Source of the DNA: Pelargonium nanum
Lineage: Eukaryota; Streptophyta; Magnoliopsida; Geraniales; Geraniaceae
Reading direction: 5' to 3'
Assembly: GCA_036897485.1 (NCBI GenBank)
Contig: JAYMTF010000070.1
Span: 1-58,744 of the forward strand
Length of the DNA stretch: 58,744 nucleotides
Part shown: piece after piece, positions 45,259 to 57,380 of the stretch
How the letters are laid out: every line of letters begins with the position of its first letter
How positions within the stretch are numbered: position 1 is the first letter of the stretch
The notes under the pieces: generated by a model
Database searches by the model: none
The model's input: the letters and a program-made list of their open reading frames with translations, nothing else
What the model was told of the DNA's origin: nothing
Translations under genes and position numbers: made by a program

Positions 45259-48200
45259 TTAGATGAAGTCGGGCTGACCCGTTGAAGTCAAACAACGATG
45301 CCACATGCGGCTGTTTGGATCCACAGCTCTGGGGTAAGAAATGACTTCAGGGATGGGAAAGTAGACGTAATGAGTGTTGCATATGCCTACAGTGATTCCA
45401 CTATATCCGGCAAATGCACCGTGAACCTGTCAAAACCAGCAAATGAAACATAGATATCAATTGTCAGTTGTCCACCAAGAGAAGAGAGAAAGAATAGAAA
45501 GAAAAGAAAAGAAATAGAAAAACTGCATATTGCGCTAGAAGAAGTAATTGAGCAAAGTTAGCAATTCGAGCATGCGTGCCGTTTTTGGGGATCAATACGA
45601 AACAATTAATTAATTGTGCGCGCGCATGTTTTTGGGGATCAATACGAACACGACACCATTATTAAACGTGTTGAGTACGCCAACAGGAACATGGCATGAT
45701 TACAAAATTAGTGAGCCCAAACACGCTTATCTCCTGTTGAGACACGAAATACCAGCTGTTGGGATACTATTGTAACTAGTACCAAACTGAGCTTCTCTAA
45801 ATTGCAAAAGCAAGAAAAATTGTGAGGTGGAGGCTTGGGTCAGCCAATCGGGTCACTTTCTGGCCCAAATAACAACTTACACCATGAAAATGGTGTCATC
45901 CTAAATTACAGTTGTGTGTATGTGTGTGGGGAGTGCGCGTGAGAGAGAGAGAGAGAGAGACTCACAGCATTCTGTCCCAATACAGTACATAAAATTCCAT
46001 CTGATGCATTCGCACGGCATGCACGGATCATGTATGTTGGATCAATATACTTCACATCAACTGGAACCGCAATCTCCCGAAAAAATTTCTTTGTCTGGCA
46101 TAAGTAGATGGTTATCAGTGTTGCTCCCCAAAATGAAATGCGAGCATATAAATAAATTGACTCAAAATAAACATTCATAATTAAATGCATTCTTTCTTCA
46201 GAATGTCATTTATTCATAGTAAAAGAAATCTTAAACAATGGAAAATGATGTGCCTGTCCAAACCATTTGAAACTTATACAGAATAGGGTTTTAACGCCCC
46301 AAATAGTGGAAAGTGGTACATAAATAACTATGTCATACCATTTCTAGGTTACAGAGGTGCATGTATACATGACTTGCTCACATGAAAAAAGACCAAATAC
46401 AGTTCAGCAAGTGAACTACATGAAAAAAGAAAAGACCAACCTCTTGTTGAAGATGCACACCAATATCTCCCAGGATTCTATTCCCAGATGCGTCAGTGGC
46501 ATTAGTTTTCTCAAGAAAATCCTGCATCGGAAACCAGAAAAACAGTTAATCTTATATTTCTCACTGTACTTATTTTTTGCCTCTATAAAATCTCAAATAT
46601 GAACTCATTTACTTTATAAAACCGAGAAGAAGAAAAAAGCATACATGGTACGAATTTAAGAGAGATACTGCCAAGAGCATAACTCATCTTTTGAAGAAAA
46701 AAAAAATCCTTGCCAGATTAGCCTTTTGGGTGTCTACTTGCAACAATCACATACTGAACTTCCCCTTTTTAATTAAGTACCTAAATAGTTGCCTACAGTG
46801 AAAGATTTTTTTTTTTTATGGAGAGACCATCTCAGTTACAACTACTGTTGCTAATCTAATCCTCAATTAGCGCCACCCCAAAATGTCTCATTTTATCTTT
46901 TCTCCCGAACCACTTCTAGCTTTAGACATTATAATAGACAGAACCAGACATAAGTATATCAATAATAAATAAATAAATAAAGTGAAGACATGATTCTTGA
47001 ATTTCCAACATAACTAAAGATCACATCAAAACTTAAACATGGATTGAATAGCATAATTTGTTCACAGCATTCATTGTACAACTTACCTTCCAATTTCATA
47101 ATGGTTTAATTCAAAAGCTAAAAATGAATTGTTGATGGAACTAACCTGGCCCGCTCCCTCTGCTATACAGACCACAGCTGATCCTTTTGTTTCAAGTAGG
47201 TATTTCAAATGCCGCAAAACACCACGAGGCCCATGTAAATTAAAGGGTACCTCCGGGATCAAACAAATGTCAATTTGTCCACTAGCCAAGGATGCATGCA
47301 TTGCAATAAATCCACTGCTACGTCCCATAAGTTTCACAATACCAACGCCATGATAAGCACTATGAGCCTATATAAGAAGAATAAGAGAAAAATTATTTTG
47401 ATGTTGGCATGACAACAATATCTGGTATAATCTTTCACACCTAATCTTTAAGCGGAGAATCATGATCACTACGAGGCATGTCAAATAAGTAACTCAAGGA
47501 AGGGTAAGAATTGAAGTAAATTTGTACCTCAATGTATGCAGAATTTATTGCTCGTTGGGCTTCTTCAACAGCAGTATCGAAGCCAAAAGTTTTATCCATC
47601 ATCAAAATATCATTATCTATAGTTTTTGGCACACCAACTACAGCCACCTGCAATCGCCTTTTCCGGCACTAAAACCAAAATAAGGATGAAATTAGACATT
47701 AGTATATTTTAAATTAGTGCAGCATGTGAACATATAACTTCATACCAGAATAGCACAAATATACAAGTTGATGGCAGATATCCAAAACTTCGTTACTGAA
47801 AGTTTGAAACTACCTCAATACAATATTGGGAAAGAAAGATATAATGGAGGAAGTACATAATGCATAAAAGGACAACAATATATGATATAGTACACAATAT
47901 CACTACAAAATTCTGGCTTAACAAACCTCATTATGTATTGCATTGGCTCCGGCATGTGTGCCGTTCCCACCCAACACAAAAAGCATGTTGATTCCTCTTT
48001 CCTGATAACATGAGCAAAACACAAATCAGATACTCCAAACCTCGCGAATTATGTTGCATTTTCAGGAGAAAAATTCAGACAAATAATCTGAATTCCGAAG
48101 ATATCAGCCAACAGAAAAATACAAATTCAGTACCTCCATACTATCCACCATTTCACTAACTGATGGTCCTCCACGTGAAACTCCTAACAAGCTTCCACCA

Positions 48201-49583
48201 GAAAGGTGGACATTTTGGACAACTTTTCTTGATAACTGATAATCAAAATCAAAGATTAACAAATTAGTCCAAAATTCTATTGAGGAAGAAACAAGTTAGC
48301 ACCTTAAATGCAAACTGACAGAAACTGGAACTTACTGGCATTTCACTTAATTCTTTGTCAGAAAATCCACGGTAACCAAAAGGAATCCCCACAATCTTTT
48401 TCACACCGTAGATTTCAAGTGTGATAACAATCTGCAGTAGATATATGATGCAAGTGTGCATAAACATTAGAGCCCATAAAATGCATGTATCATTATTAAT
48501 TCAAGCACTAGCAGGACATTTAACAGCATCAGAAACAAACAAATATGTTGGTTTCATCAAACAAAACTGCAGGCACTATGCAGATGCAATTATTAGCAAC
48601 AAAATTTCATTTACACATGAAAATGACCTGTCTGATGACATCATTTAGACCGGGGCAGAGCCCTCCACAAGTTACAATAGCTGCTTTCACCTCCTCCGGT
48701 TTGAAGTATATTTTCTCCCGAGGTCCAGCTCGATGAACCCTGCAAACAAAATTCCAGTCCATCAAACACTACTCTAACTCAAAACAAAATCCAATACAAG
48801 ATTCCATCAAGCAGCTTGCTCTTTAGAATCACAAATACCCCTAACTAAGTCTCAAGAGATTACCATTGTTCCACCCATGTACAATTAGGATCAATGCACT
48901 CAGCACCAGCAGAGGTAGGTGATGAATAATTAATGACCTGAATCAACATATCCAGACTAAATCACAACGAATCCTACCATTACAAACTGCACAGCCAAAA
49001 AATAGCGATTCCTAGATCTTTTTAGAAGCTAATTGGTAAAATAACCATGCAATTGTTGGTTAGTGCTCAAAATGAAATACAAGAGCCATTAGCTACCTTA
49101 AGGAGGACTCTATCGTTGTTATTGATGTAGCCATGCCATTTCTCGTCGGCGGGATAAGCTTCTTCAAAGCCTCCGGTCACCGGACTCCTGAAAACAATCG
49201 CAAGCAAAACGAACTGATCTTAGTCAACGAACACAAAATATGAACTGGAATCGGACAAGCGAGAGAGTAATACACAACACTGACCTCATCCTCAGGCAAA
49301 AAGTCGACGGAATTGGAGCCAGATCGGGCAAGACATCAGTAATGTGAGGAATGTTGAAGCGAGCCTCGAAGTCTTGCTGGAACTTTGACTTCCAGTCAGG
49401 ATCGCTGAAATCGATGTTCTCGGAGTGTTGACTCTTCGCGGAGATCAAGCGGCGGCTCCTCCGTCTCGCCGACGCGATCCCGGCCGAGTTGCATCGGACG
49501 GAAGTAGGAAAGGTGAAGCCGGCGGAAGCGGAGGGCCGAGGAGGAGCGAGGTTGGGGCTGATCGCGCACGAGAGAGCGTCCAT
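45259..49583 (-). CDS. PFK5: Plastid ATP-dependent 6-phosphofructokinase, PFK5 type
   Basis: Phosphorylates fructose 6-phosphate to fructose 1,6-bisphosphate with ATP, a committed step of glycolysis, here in the plastid. Twelve exons join in frame to 529 aa: 49285-49583, 49097-49187, 48864-48937, 48628-48739, 48336-48431, 48134-48235, 47927-48001, 47528-47668, 47146-47367, 46441-46521, 45966-46094, 45259-45426. The start [12 protein letters not shown] and a Ser/Arg-rich first ~50 residues form a transit peptide. Catalytic motifs are CGGLCPG (179-185), GGNGT (269-273), PKTIDND (297-303) with the expected catalytic Asp, and MGRSSGFIA (344-352). The C-terminus [13 protein letters not shown] is that of PFK5 (537 aa in Arabidopsis). 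Exon 1 has the FSDPDWK...ITDVLPD block shared by plastid PFKs. Intron 11 contains a small direct repeat and a (GA)n tract. Confidence 0.95.
45581..45650. repeat. 21-bp direct repeat around a palindrome in PFK intron 11
   Basis: GTTTTTGGGGATCAATACGAA occurs at 45581-45601 and again at 45628-45648. The first copy is followed by the palindrome CAATTAATTAATTG, then by GCGCGCGC. A (GA)n microsatellite lies at about 45939-45960, next to exon 11. Confidence 0.6.
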
Positions 49584-52500
49584 CGTGGAGGTTCCGTACA
49601 GTTTACTCGTCGGAGAACGTGGAGAAGCTCTGGAAGTTTCTGGAGAGAGAGATCGAATTGATGAAGAAGAAGACAGAGCAAGAAACAGCAGAAACAGAGC
49701 GAAGCTGTTTTCTTCTGTACGGACACTGGCGAGGCGGGCCTGACTGGAGAAAACGAGGAAGCTTTTCGGAGTTCAACGGGGTGTGAGCTTTTTTTACCAA
49801 ATTACCCTTTTACTATTTTAATAATTGAATATTGTATTCCGAAATGCCCTCTTGGTATCTATTTTGTGTCAAATTGGTCCTCATTTGACTTGATTTTTTG
49901 TTCCAATTTAGTCTCTTTAATACCTATTTTATGCCAATCTAGTCAATGATTTGATTTTTGTTCTAATTTAATCCTTATAGTATTTGCTCTTACTTGAATT
50001 TTGTCAAACTAAGGTCTATTTCATTCTAAATTAGTCGTGTGTGTAATTAGAGATCGATATGCTACAAACTTTATGTATTAAGAGTAGATGTGCCAATTCG
50101 AGTTCCGGTCAATTTTATCAAGTTGGATTGAAAATGTCGTAATCTGACTCAAAGGATATGTCGCATCGATCAAATTGGATTCGAACTTTACATGCAAAAT
50201 GCACGAATTTATCCAACCCGCAAATTATAAGACACATCCAACTTAATTTCAGTCCAAAGATAGTTAGTTTAATGTTACATTTGAAATAAGTTGTGGGTGA
50301 TAAGGTAAATTGGTTATTAGTTTTCCAATTTCATTTTTTGTTAAAAAGAACTCTAAATTGTGGTTGGTGTGAACTTTTCACCTACTCATCTCACGTGTCT
50401 TGTAATAGAGATCTATTATTGTATGAGTTTGATTCTATTCAACGTGTTATGTGGGTGATTGACATGCTTAGTAGCTTTTCCAATTATTTCCCAAAAGTCA
50501 TTTTAATAATAAATAATAAGAAACCATGTTTCATTTTTGGCTTGGGTCAACTGTAAAGTATCAATTTAAAATAAGTTACTTTAATATTAGTTATTTCTCA
50601 TCAAGGCCCGTCAGAGAAGGCCCGTGACCAATCCATCAAGTATTTATAGAATATATACCCCGGCCCAAACTAGCCCGTTAACGGCAAATAGAAACCCAAC
50701 AACTAATATTTGACTCTTAAGAGATCTTTACTAGGCATTAATATTTTCAAGAAAAAAACACTAAATAAGGATGACAATCAAACCCAACAACCAAACCCAT
50801 GGAGACCCGATGTCCCGATCCGAACGGGGCACGGTGCGATACTGGGTAAAAAATTCTACGATCGGGATATAGGACGGGAATGGGACAACTATAAATATAT
50901 TAAATTTAATATATTGAGCAAATTAGTAACTTAACGTTGTATATGATTAATTTTTACTGAATATTTTTCTTATTAGAATTTTGTTTTATTCAGGTATTGG
51001 GTTAAGATTTCACGTGTAAAAAAGAAACGTTAGACGAATTTCAAATGTCTGTAATTTTAAATCATAATTATCAACTCTAGAACCTTCCTTTGCAAGGCTT
51101 TACTGTGGAGGAGTCAAAGTGCAGGTCATGAAGAAGCATGACAATTAAAATTGGAAGCAATTCCAAAATTGGGATTGACCACTTGCTCATGAGTTAGCAT
51201 TCTCCAAAAACATCATTACACCCCCAAAAAACACAACCAAAGTCATGTCTTTTTCTCTAACACTGTTCTTTGAGCATGAAGCAACAAAAAAAGAAATTGC
51301 CACCAAAAGATACAGAAGCAATCATAACATTTTCTGCTCTCTATTGGCTTCAAAGCTAGACATTATTGTTGGTACAAAACATTATATGTTTATTCATTTA
51401 CATTGTTTGTAAAAGGCAGTTAAACCTCAATTTAACTAAATAAACCCTGGACTTGCTAATTACACATCAAAGTGACATTTAATTGGTTAAATTTTTCATT
51501 GCAACAGTGACACAATGTAACAAATTATTGTTCTTATAGTCATAAATTGACATGTGCAAGATGTGTTATTGTACATGACCCCAATGAGTAGAGCTCAATT
51601 CTGTAATATAGTACATTAACCAAAGTAATGAAGAAAAAAAATTAAGTTTGGATCTTTACTTTGGAAGTTGCTTCCAGAGAAGCGAATAAATAGATGAACC
51701 AGAAGAAAAATTGAAGACAAAGCAAGTGAAAGGAGACGTTGACAAGTCTATCATCGTTGAGAGCCACAAACCGGAATCAACGAGAACTGTCACCAAAAAG
51801 CTTGATCCGGAGATGAAACCATGAATTTATAACAAAAAAAAAATTGTCAATTAAGGAATTGAAGATAAAGAGAGATAGAGAGGCTAGAGTTTATTAGAGC
51901 ATAAGTTGTCACTCAACATGCATTTAACAACACACAACAAAAAAAATTCCCAAAACATAAATTTCATTTAAATTTTCTTTGAATAGCAAATGGTTATTAT
52001 TTAGAAACTATTGACCAAGATTTCCAATAATGGAGCAGGATTCCATTGTGCAGCTTTATCTGATACTGAGGGTTAGGTTGCTCCAAAACAAGAAAAGCAT
52101 TACTCCTATTTTCAATGGTCTTTCTTGTTGGCTAGTTTAAGATTCAAATTGGACCCAGAAACAAAATTTACACCAAAACCCCTCTCCCACTCTCTCTCTC
52201 CTGGCCAGTGAAGTTGAGACATCAACTTCCATTTTTGGGAACACATTGTTCAAAGAGAACCAAACCAACCACCCACTTCTCTCCAAAAACCTTACCCAAT
52301 ATATGGAATCAAGTTTCCTCCATGGCCTGCACTCCACTGTACATTTCTTGGCTCAACCATGCATGCTAGCTTCCCACTAACATGTTTCTCATTACATGCA
52401 TTGTCATTTCACAATAGTACCCTCTCAATTATTTCAATTTCTTTCCTCTTAGGGAGGAAAATAACCATGTGGAGATCAGACCTGGCAAATCGGGTTGTGG

Positions 52501-54961
52501 GTTGGGACAAAGACGGGGTAAAGAATGCGTGTATATGCTTATCGAGCCACTTCTGCCGACCTGGATTTGGTATTATCGGGTTGTGGTTTAGTGATGACCC
52601 ACGATGAGCCGTTCGTTCTAGGTCAAGTTGAATTGGATTTGGGTCTAAACTAGTCCGATAACTTTAGAGGTACTTACATATAACCCATTTGCGTGATTGT
52701 CCACGAACGCTTACATATTCTCATTAATTTTCTACGTCATTTACAACAATAAGCTGTAATCCTAAACTTTCAACCTCAACTTCAATTATTATGAAAAATT
52801 AATCTCTTTCATTTTTCTGACAAACACACGACCCCTATTTAAACTTTACCCTTTATTGAGGTGATTTTACATAATGAACCTATTTACATCTATGTATAGT
52901 ACGTTATCATCTCACTTTTCGTTAGTTTAAACTAAATACCATAGAACCGAGTCACAAGCTATTTTGTCAAGTATAGCAAATATAAGAGCAAGCTAAACAA
53001 ATATTTTGTGCATTTGATAGAATAATTATTGAGTCGTTGATTCAAAAAAATGATGATTTTAGCTAGTGTCAACTCTAACTGTGACTCGTTTCGTTGATTC
53101 ATTTTTCAGCTCTAACTATGAGATCGAATTAGATTCTTAGGATCTCTAGATGGATTCCATTGATCATCAACCAAAAGTCTTGAATCTCTTCCTTCTTCTT
53201 CCTTGAAGAAATGGAAGAAGTTGAAGACAAAAAAGCTGTGAGCCCCTCCACACCTCAAGTGTTCTTCTTGCTGTCTGTGTTGCTAGAGACTAGCTGGTGC
53301 AGTGCCCACATGTTCCCTTTGGAACAATTTTTCTTTTAAAAAAGAAAAGAAAAAGGTGCAAAGAAATATATAGAACATTACTAAGTTTTGGGACCACACT
53401 TTGGATCTATCAACTTTCTCCAACCAACATTACATATAGATTTGAGTTCCCAAATCCATGAACCATGAAACAGCTATGAACACATACAAAATAATAATAT
53501 TTAAAATAATATCATAATTAGAAATATTAGCTTCTGTTGCATATCAATGGATATGCAGGTATGGATATACATAAATACTCCCTTTCCCAAGAGGAAATGA
53601 AGCTAAAATGTACCAAAAAATATATAATAAATTGTTGCATTTATAAACTAATAATAATAATAATAAATAAGTAAAGAAGATTGGTCAGATTTTTTTCCTT
53701 CCCAAGGTGAGCTCATCAATGAGCAAACATCTGGGGGCTCTACCTTCTTGTTCATCATCATCAGCACACAAGTTCCATTGTTATGATTATGCAGAAGCAA
53801 CAAAAAAATTTGTTTGTTTTTATTAGCATATGAAAGAGAAAAAATATATATAAATATATATATATACTATTTGAAAATGAAATTATAAAAAAAGAAATGG
53901 GTGTGTTTTGTGCAGTGAAGTGATGGCAGCAACAGCAGCAAAAGTGGATGCAATGTTGCAGAGAGAGCCAGGAGAGGAGTGTAGCCAAGGCAACCAGAAA
54001 GTTAGAGAAAAAAAATTGTTGCAGAGAGACATGGAGAGAGATCAGTTTTCAGCTACTAGCTGAGCTCTTCTAGGTCCCATGAAATCATCACAAAAACCTT
54101 TGTTTTTGGTTGAAGAATCAAGAAAGCATTTAAAGCTGAAAGTGTGTACTCTCATAAGTCATAACACAGATCATCCATATCCACCAGCTGAAGAAGATGG
54201 ACAATGAGAAGTGAGAACCCAAAAAAGCACAAGACAAAGATCATGTTATCATGGAACATACAAAACCAAAAGCTACCCAACATTGAAATGTTGGAGGTTT
54301 TGGCCTTTGGGACATCAACAGTTCAACACCAACACCATTGTTGTTGATGACACAAGAAAAAACATCAAATTGAGGTCAACTGTTTTTGTTTTTGTTCTTG
54401 TTCTCAAATGAAGCCAATCTATACCAACAAACAAGAAGAACCTTAAAACAATAATGTCATAAATGCTACAAAACCATCACAAGTAGAGCTGTACTGCACA
54501 CACAAAGTCACAAACTGGTGAATCGAATTCACAAACACAAATGTCACTTCCATTGATCCATGCACTGAAAATGAAAATAGCTCAACATCCTCAACAATTA
54601 CTAACAATAAGAACAACAATGATAACATTAATAATATTAATAACCTAATTTCAACTGGGTCAATCAAACATTCACTTAAACCTCCATTCTTAAGACACCA
54701 ACTCTACTCTCACTAGTGCAAGCTAGTGAGCAACTAAGAAGAAGAAAAAAAGAAGGTGAAAAAAAAATAGTAGCAAAAGTGCAAAACCCTAACTAAAAAT
54801 CTCTAGAAAAATTAGAGTAAAATTAAAAAGATTTCCCATTTTGCCAATCCAAATCCAACCCAGTAGAGAACAGAAAAAAAAAAACCATTTCGAATGACCC
54901 TTCAAATCCAACAATGGCGAAGAAGAAGACGAAGAAGATGATGATTTTCTTGATTTTTTTT
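49584..54961. other. 5.4-kb intergenic region: PFK promoter, dispersed repeats, ZF-HD 3' region
   Basis: The PFK leader and promoter occupy about 49584-49800. Repetitive 'aaattggtcctcatttgactt' sequence follows at 49850-50000, then GGGTT-family repeats at 50080-50240, 50590-50900 and 52480-52690. The segments 51060-52460 and 53150-54700 look unique and contain CT-rich tracts at 52180-52205 and an (ATA)n tract near 53649-53667. I found no coding exon or known miRNA there. The last ~250 bp should be the 3' region of the ZF-HD gene. Confidence 0.45.
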
Positions 54962-55699
54962 CTAGGGTTTCTTACCAAGAGTGTGCTTGTTATTGTGCAT
55001 CCACACCTTGAGGACCTGTCGCTTCACGCCGGTCTCGTTGCAGAACTGCTGCACAACCGCCTCGTCGTGCTTCTGAATCCTCCACCCGAGCTTCTCCGCC
55101 AATTCCAGCATCTTCTCCTTCTGCTCCGCCGTGAACTTGGTCCTAAACCGCTTCCTCGACGACCCGCCGCCGCCTCCGCCGCCGCCGTTGGGGTTCGAGA
55201 CGTCCTCGTCGTGATCCTCGCCCCTCCCGCCGCCGGACGTCGACGGAAGCGCCAGGGGACGGTGGTGCGCCGCCGCGAGGTGGAGGTACCCGGCGGGCGG
55301 GGAGCGGTAGAAGGGCGAGAATTGCGGCGGCGGGTGGTGGAAAATCGAGGACGGCGACGAGTCGTCCTCCTTGCGGTGGAAGTTCCGGTGGCAATTACAC
55401 GCGGCGCACTTCAGCGCGTCGAGCGTACCTTCCGCCCCCGCCGGCATGAACTCGCCGCAGCCGTCCACCGCGTGGCCGCCGAGGCCCACCGCGTGGTTCT
55501 TGAGACACTCTCTGTACCTCGGCTTGTTGGTATTGTTGTTGCTGCTGTTGTTTCGGCTCAGCACAAGCTCGCCGGAGCCACCGAGCTTGAGCCTCGCCGA
55601 CGAGTTGGCCAGCGAGTCGTAACTCGGCGGCAGACCCATCTCCTCCTCCTCTTCCTCCTCCTCCTCCTCGTGACCGTCCTCGTGATCCTCGAACTCCAT
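54962..55699 (-). CDS. Zinc-finger homeodomain (ZF-HD/ZHD) transcription factor
   Basis: A single-exon, 245-aa nuclear transcription factor. Residues 61-110 are the ZF-HD dimerisation zinc finger ([20 protein letters not shown], then [14 protein letters not shown]). Residues 182-243 are the homeodomain ([20 protein letters not shown], then [15 protein letters not shown]) with the family's Met in place of the usual recognition-helix Phe. A run of ten Glu lies at residues 11-20 and eight Gly at 172-179. The sequence is closest in memory to the AtZHD1-ZHD4 group (MNFED/MEFED start, LGKKP end), but the member cannot be fixed. The coding sequence is far more GC-rich than anything else in the window, so the opposite strand shows a false 305-codon ORF. 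The leader runs to about 55880, with GA-rich text before the start codon. Confidence 0.95.
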   Translation of the reverse strand: MEFEDHEDGHEEEEEEEEEEMGLPPSYDSLANSSARLKLGGSGELVLSRNNSSNNNTNKPRYRECLKNHAVGLGGHAVDGCGEFMPAGAEGTLDALKCAACNCHRNFHRKEDDSSPSSIFHHPPPQFSPFYRSPPAGYLHLAAAHHRPLALPSTSGGGRGEDHDEDVSNPNGGGGGGGGSSRKRFRTKFTAEQKEKMLELAEKLGWRIQKHDEAVVQQFCNETGVKRQVLKVWMHNNKHTLGKKP

Positions 55700-56785
55700 T
55701 TTCAGTTTTGTCCCCCCAAAAAAACAAGAAAATTTACCGTTGGGAAAAAATTCACCGGAGATAGAGAGCCAACGGAGGTGGCTAAAAAAAGGTGGTGTAA
55801 ATTTTGGGGAAAAAAAGAGAGATTAGGATGAGATTAATGGAGAGAGAGGTGGTGGTTTCTGTGAAGCTACAGCTACTGCTCTGAGCAAATGGGTTTGGTC
55901 TTCTTCTCATATACTTTCCCGTTTATTTTCACTGTAACTCCTCCTAATCCTCCTTTCACCGCCTATTGCCGGTAACCGGTCACTTTTTTTCTTTTGTGAA
56001 AATTACATTTTTGGGACTTCTAATTATGGGCTCTTTTGCCTCTTGTCCTTTGGTTGTTCTCATTTTAGCAATTAACACCTAAACCCGCCCTTCACGTGTA
56101 TGTTCGTTATGTCTTTGTAAAAAAACATCTGATTTTTCGGTAGTAAGATTCTGATACCATAGCAGACCGCCAATTCAATTAGAAGCTGAAATTGATAGTT
56201 GAAATCGCACATTATACTATTATATTCCGACATAATAGATATAGTTTTATAAAAACTATTGTCGACGACTATTCAATTCTATCACGTTTTGATTTATATA
56301 TCAATAAATTGTTTTCAAACCATGCGTTTAGTTTTTTATCTTCATTTTTGCTCGTTAGTTTTTTGTGTCTTATTGAGAATGTACATTTCAACAAATAGGG
56401 ATGTCAATTAGGATCAAAATTTTGGTGAATTTGGTTTTAATTTAGTCATGTTCATGTCTAATTCATTAAACTTGTATAACATGGCTAGTTAAGCCGATCG
56501 TGTCAGTCATTTAAGGATAAAATAATCATTTGTGTGAGTTATCATGTCAAAATGAACCATAAAAGTAAATAGATAAAATGGATCAGATTGTTTTGTTTAA
56601 TTTTAAACCTTTTTTTAGCTAGACATGAATTATCAATCATATTGTTAAATAAATATGTAATAATATATGTTCATAAGATAAAGAGAAAATATACAATATT
56701 AACTAACATATATATATATATAAATAAAAACACTCATTTTATGACAAAAATAATAATAATAAACTTTTATTTTTAAAAAAATAAT

Positions 56786-56946
56786 AAACTTTTACCAAAT
56801 CATGTTGGGTCAAGCAGTTTAAACGCTTTGGATTCTCTTTCAGATATTGGGTTCGAGTCTTCTTGCTAAGGGCATGGGCTGAGATTTAATTTGAGAGGGA
56901 AAAACTACCTATTGTTGTGTAGCTCAACCGATGTAACAAACTTTTA
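56786..56946 (+). mobile_element. SINE-like insertion with 9-bp flanking duplication
   Basis: A ~143-bp body contains an A-box-like TGGGTCAAGCAGTTTAA and a good B box (GGTTCGAGTCT). It is flanked by AAACTTTTA at 56786-56794 and 56938-56946. Another AAACTTTTA at 56761-56769 weakens the duplication evidence slightly. Confidence 0.5.
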
Positions 56947-57169
56947 ATGCAACGCGAACACAAATGGCGTGCCACCCTGGGAAGAGTGGAATTGTAGGGT
57001 AAAATTGCTAAAGTAAGAAACTTAAAGGGACCAAATGAGTAAAATATGTAAACATGGGGTTGAAGGATTTTTGTTGTTGTTGAGAAGAAGTAAAAAAATT
57101 ATTTTTACATTTCTACTGTGAGGTAAAAGACAGCTAACTGTACACGAAAGGAATCGGAGCAGTAAACTC

Positions 57170-57380
57170 ACGCGCCGAGCCAGGGCAGGACAGGCCACGC
57201 TCGAGACGAAAGAGACAGTGGAACTGAGTGGTTCACGTCATATATCAGCGTGTCCCCGCACGCATTTCCGTACACCTCTAGAATATGAGGTGGGACCAAT
57301 GGTGGCGCGTGTGACGGCGCGTGATAAACCAGTGGCATGGCGTGTGAGTGGTTAGTGATATATCCGACAGTGATGACGTA
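57170..57380. promoter_or_regulatory. Cluster of CGCG-box and TGACG-type motifs in a GC-richer patch
   Basis: Three VCGCGB words (ACGCGC at 57170-57175, GCGCGT at 57305-57310 and 57317-57322), the CAMTA calmodulin-binding-factor motif, lie with TTCACGTCA (57232-57240) and TGACGTA (57374-57380), which are bZIP-type sites. The patch is about 1.3-1.5 kb upstream of the ZF-HD leader. It could be a distal enhancer or belong to a gene beyond the window. Confidence 0.35.

Noticed and set aside
51690-51824. Short coding-like frame (KTKQVKGDVDKSIIVESHKP...) in the spacer
   Set aside because: It is only about 42 codons with a stop just upstream, no start codon at the open end, no obvious splice partner and no family I recognise. 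The opposite strand is open too.
52211-52230. Small inverted repeat GAAGTTGA-GACA-TCAACTTC as a possible miRNA hairpin
   Set aside because: An 8-bp stem with a 4-base loop is far too short for a plant miRNA precursor, and no known mature miRNA was recognised.
52137-52337. 66-codon minus-strand frame in a CT-rich segment
   Set aside because: It lacks domain, signal or family features and is followed by no continuation. An unannotated leader or non-coding transcript is possible but not supported.
54914-55831. 305-codon open frame on the plus strand
   Set aside because: It is antisense to the ZF-HD gene, whose zinc finger and homeodomain are unmistakable. Very GC-rich coding DNA often leaves the opposite strand open; the translation is Arg/Leu/Val-rich noise.
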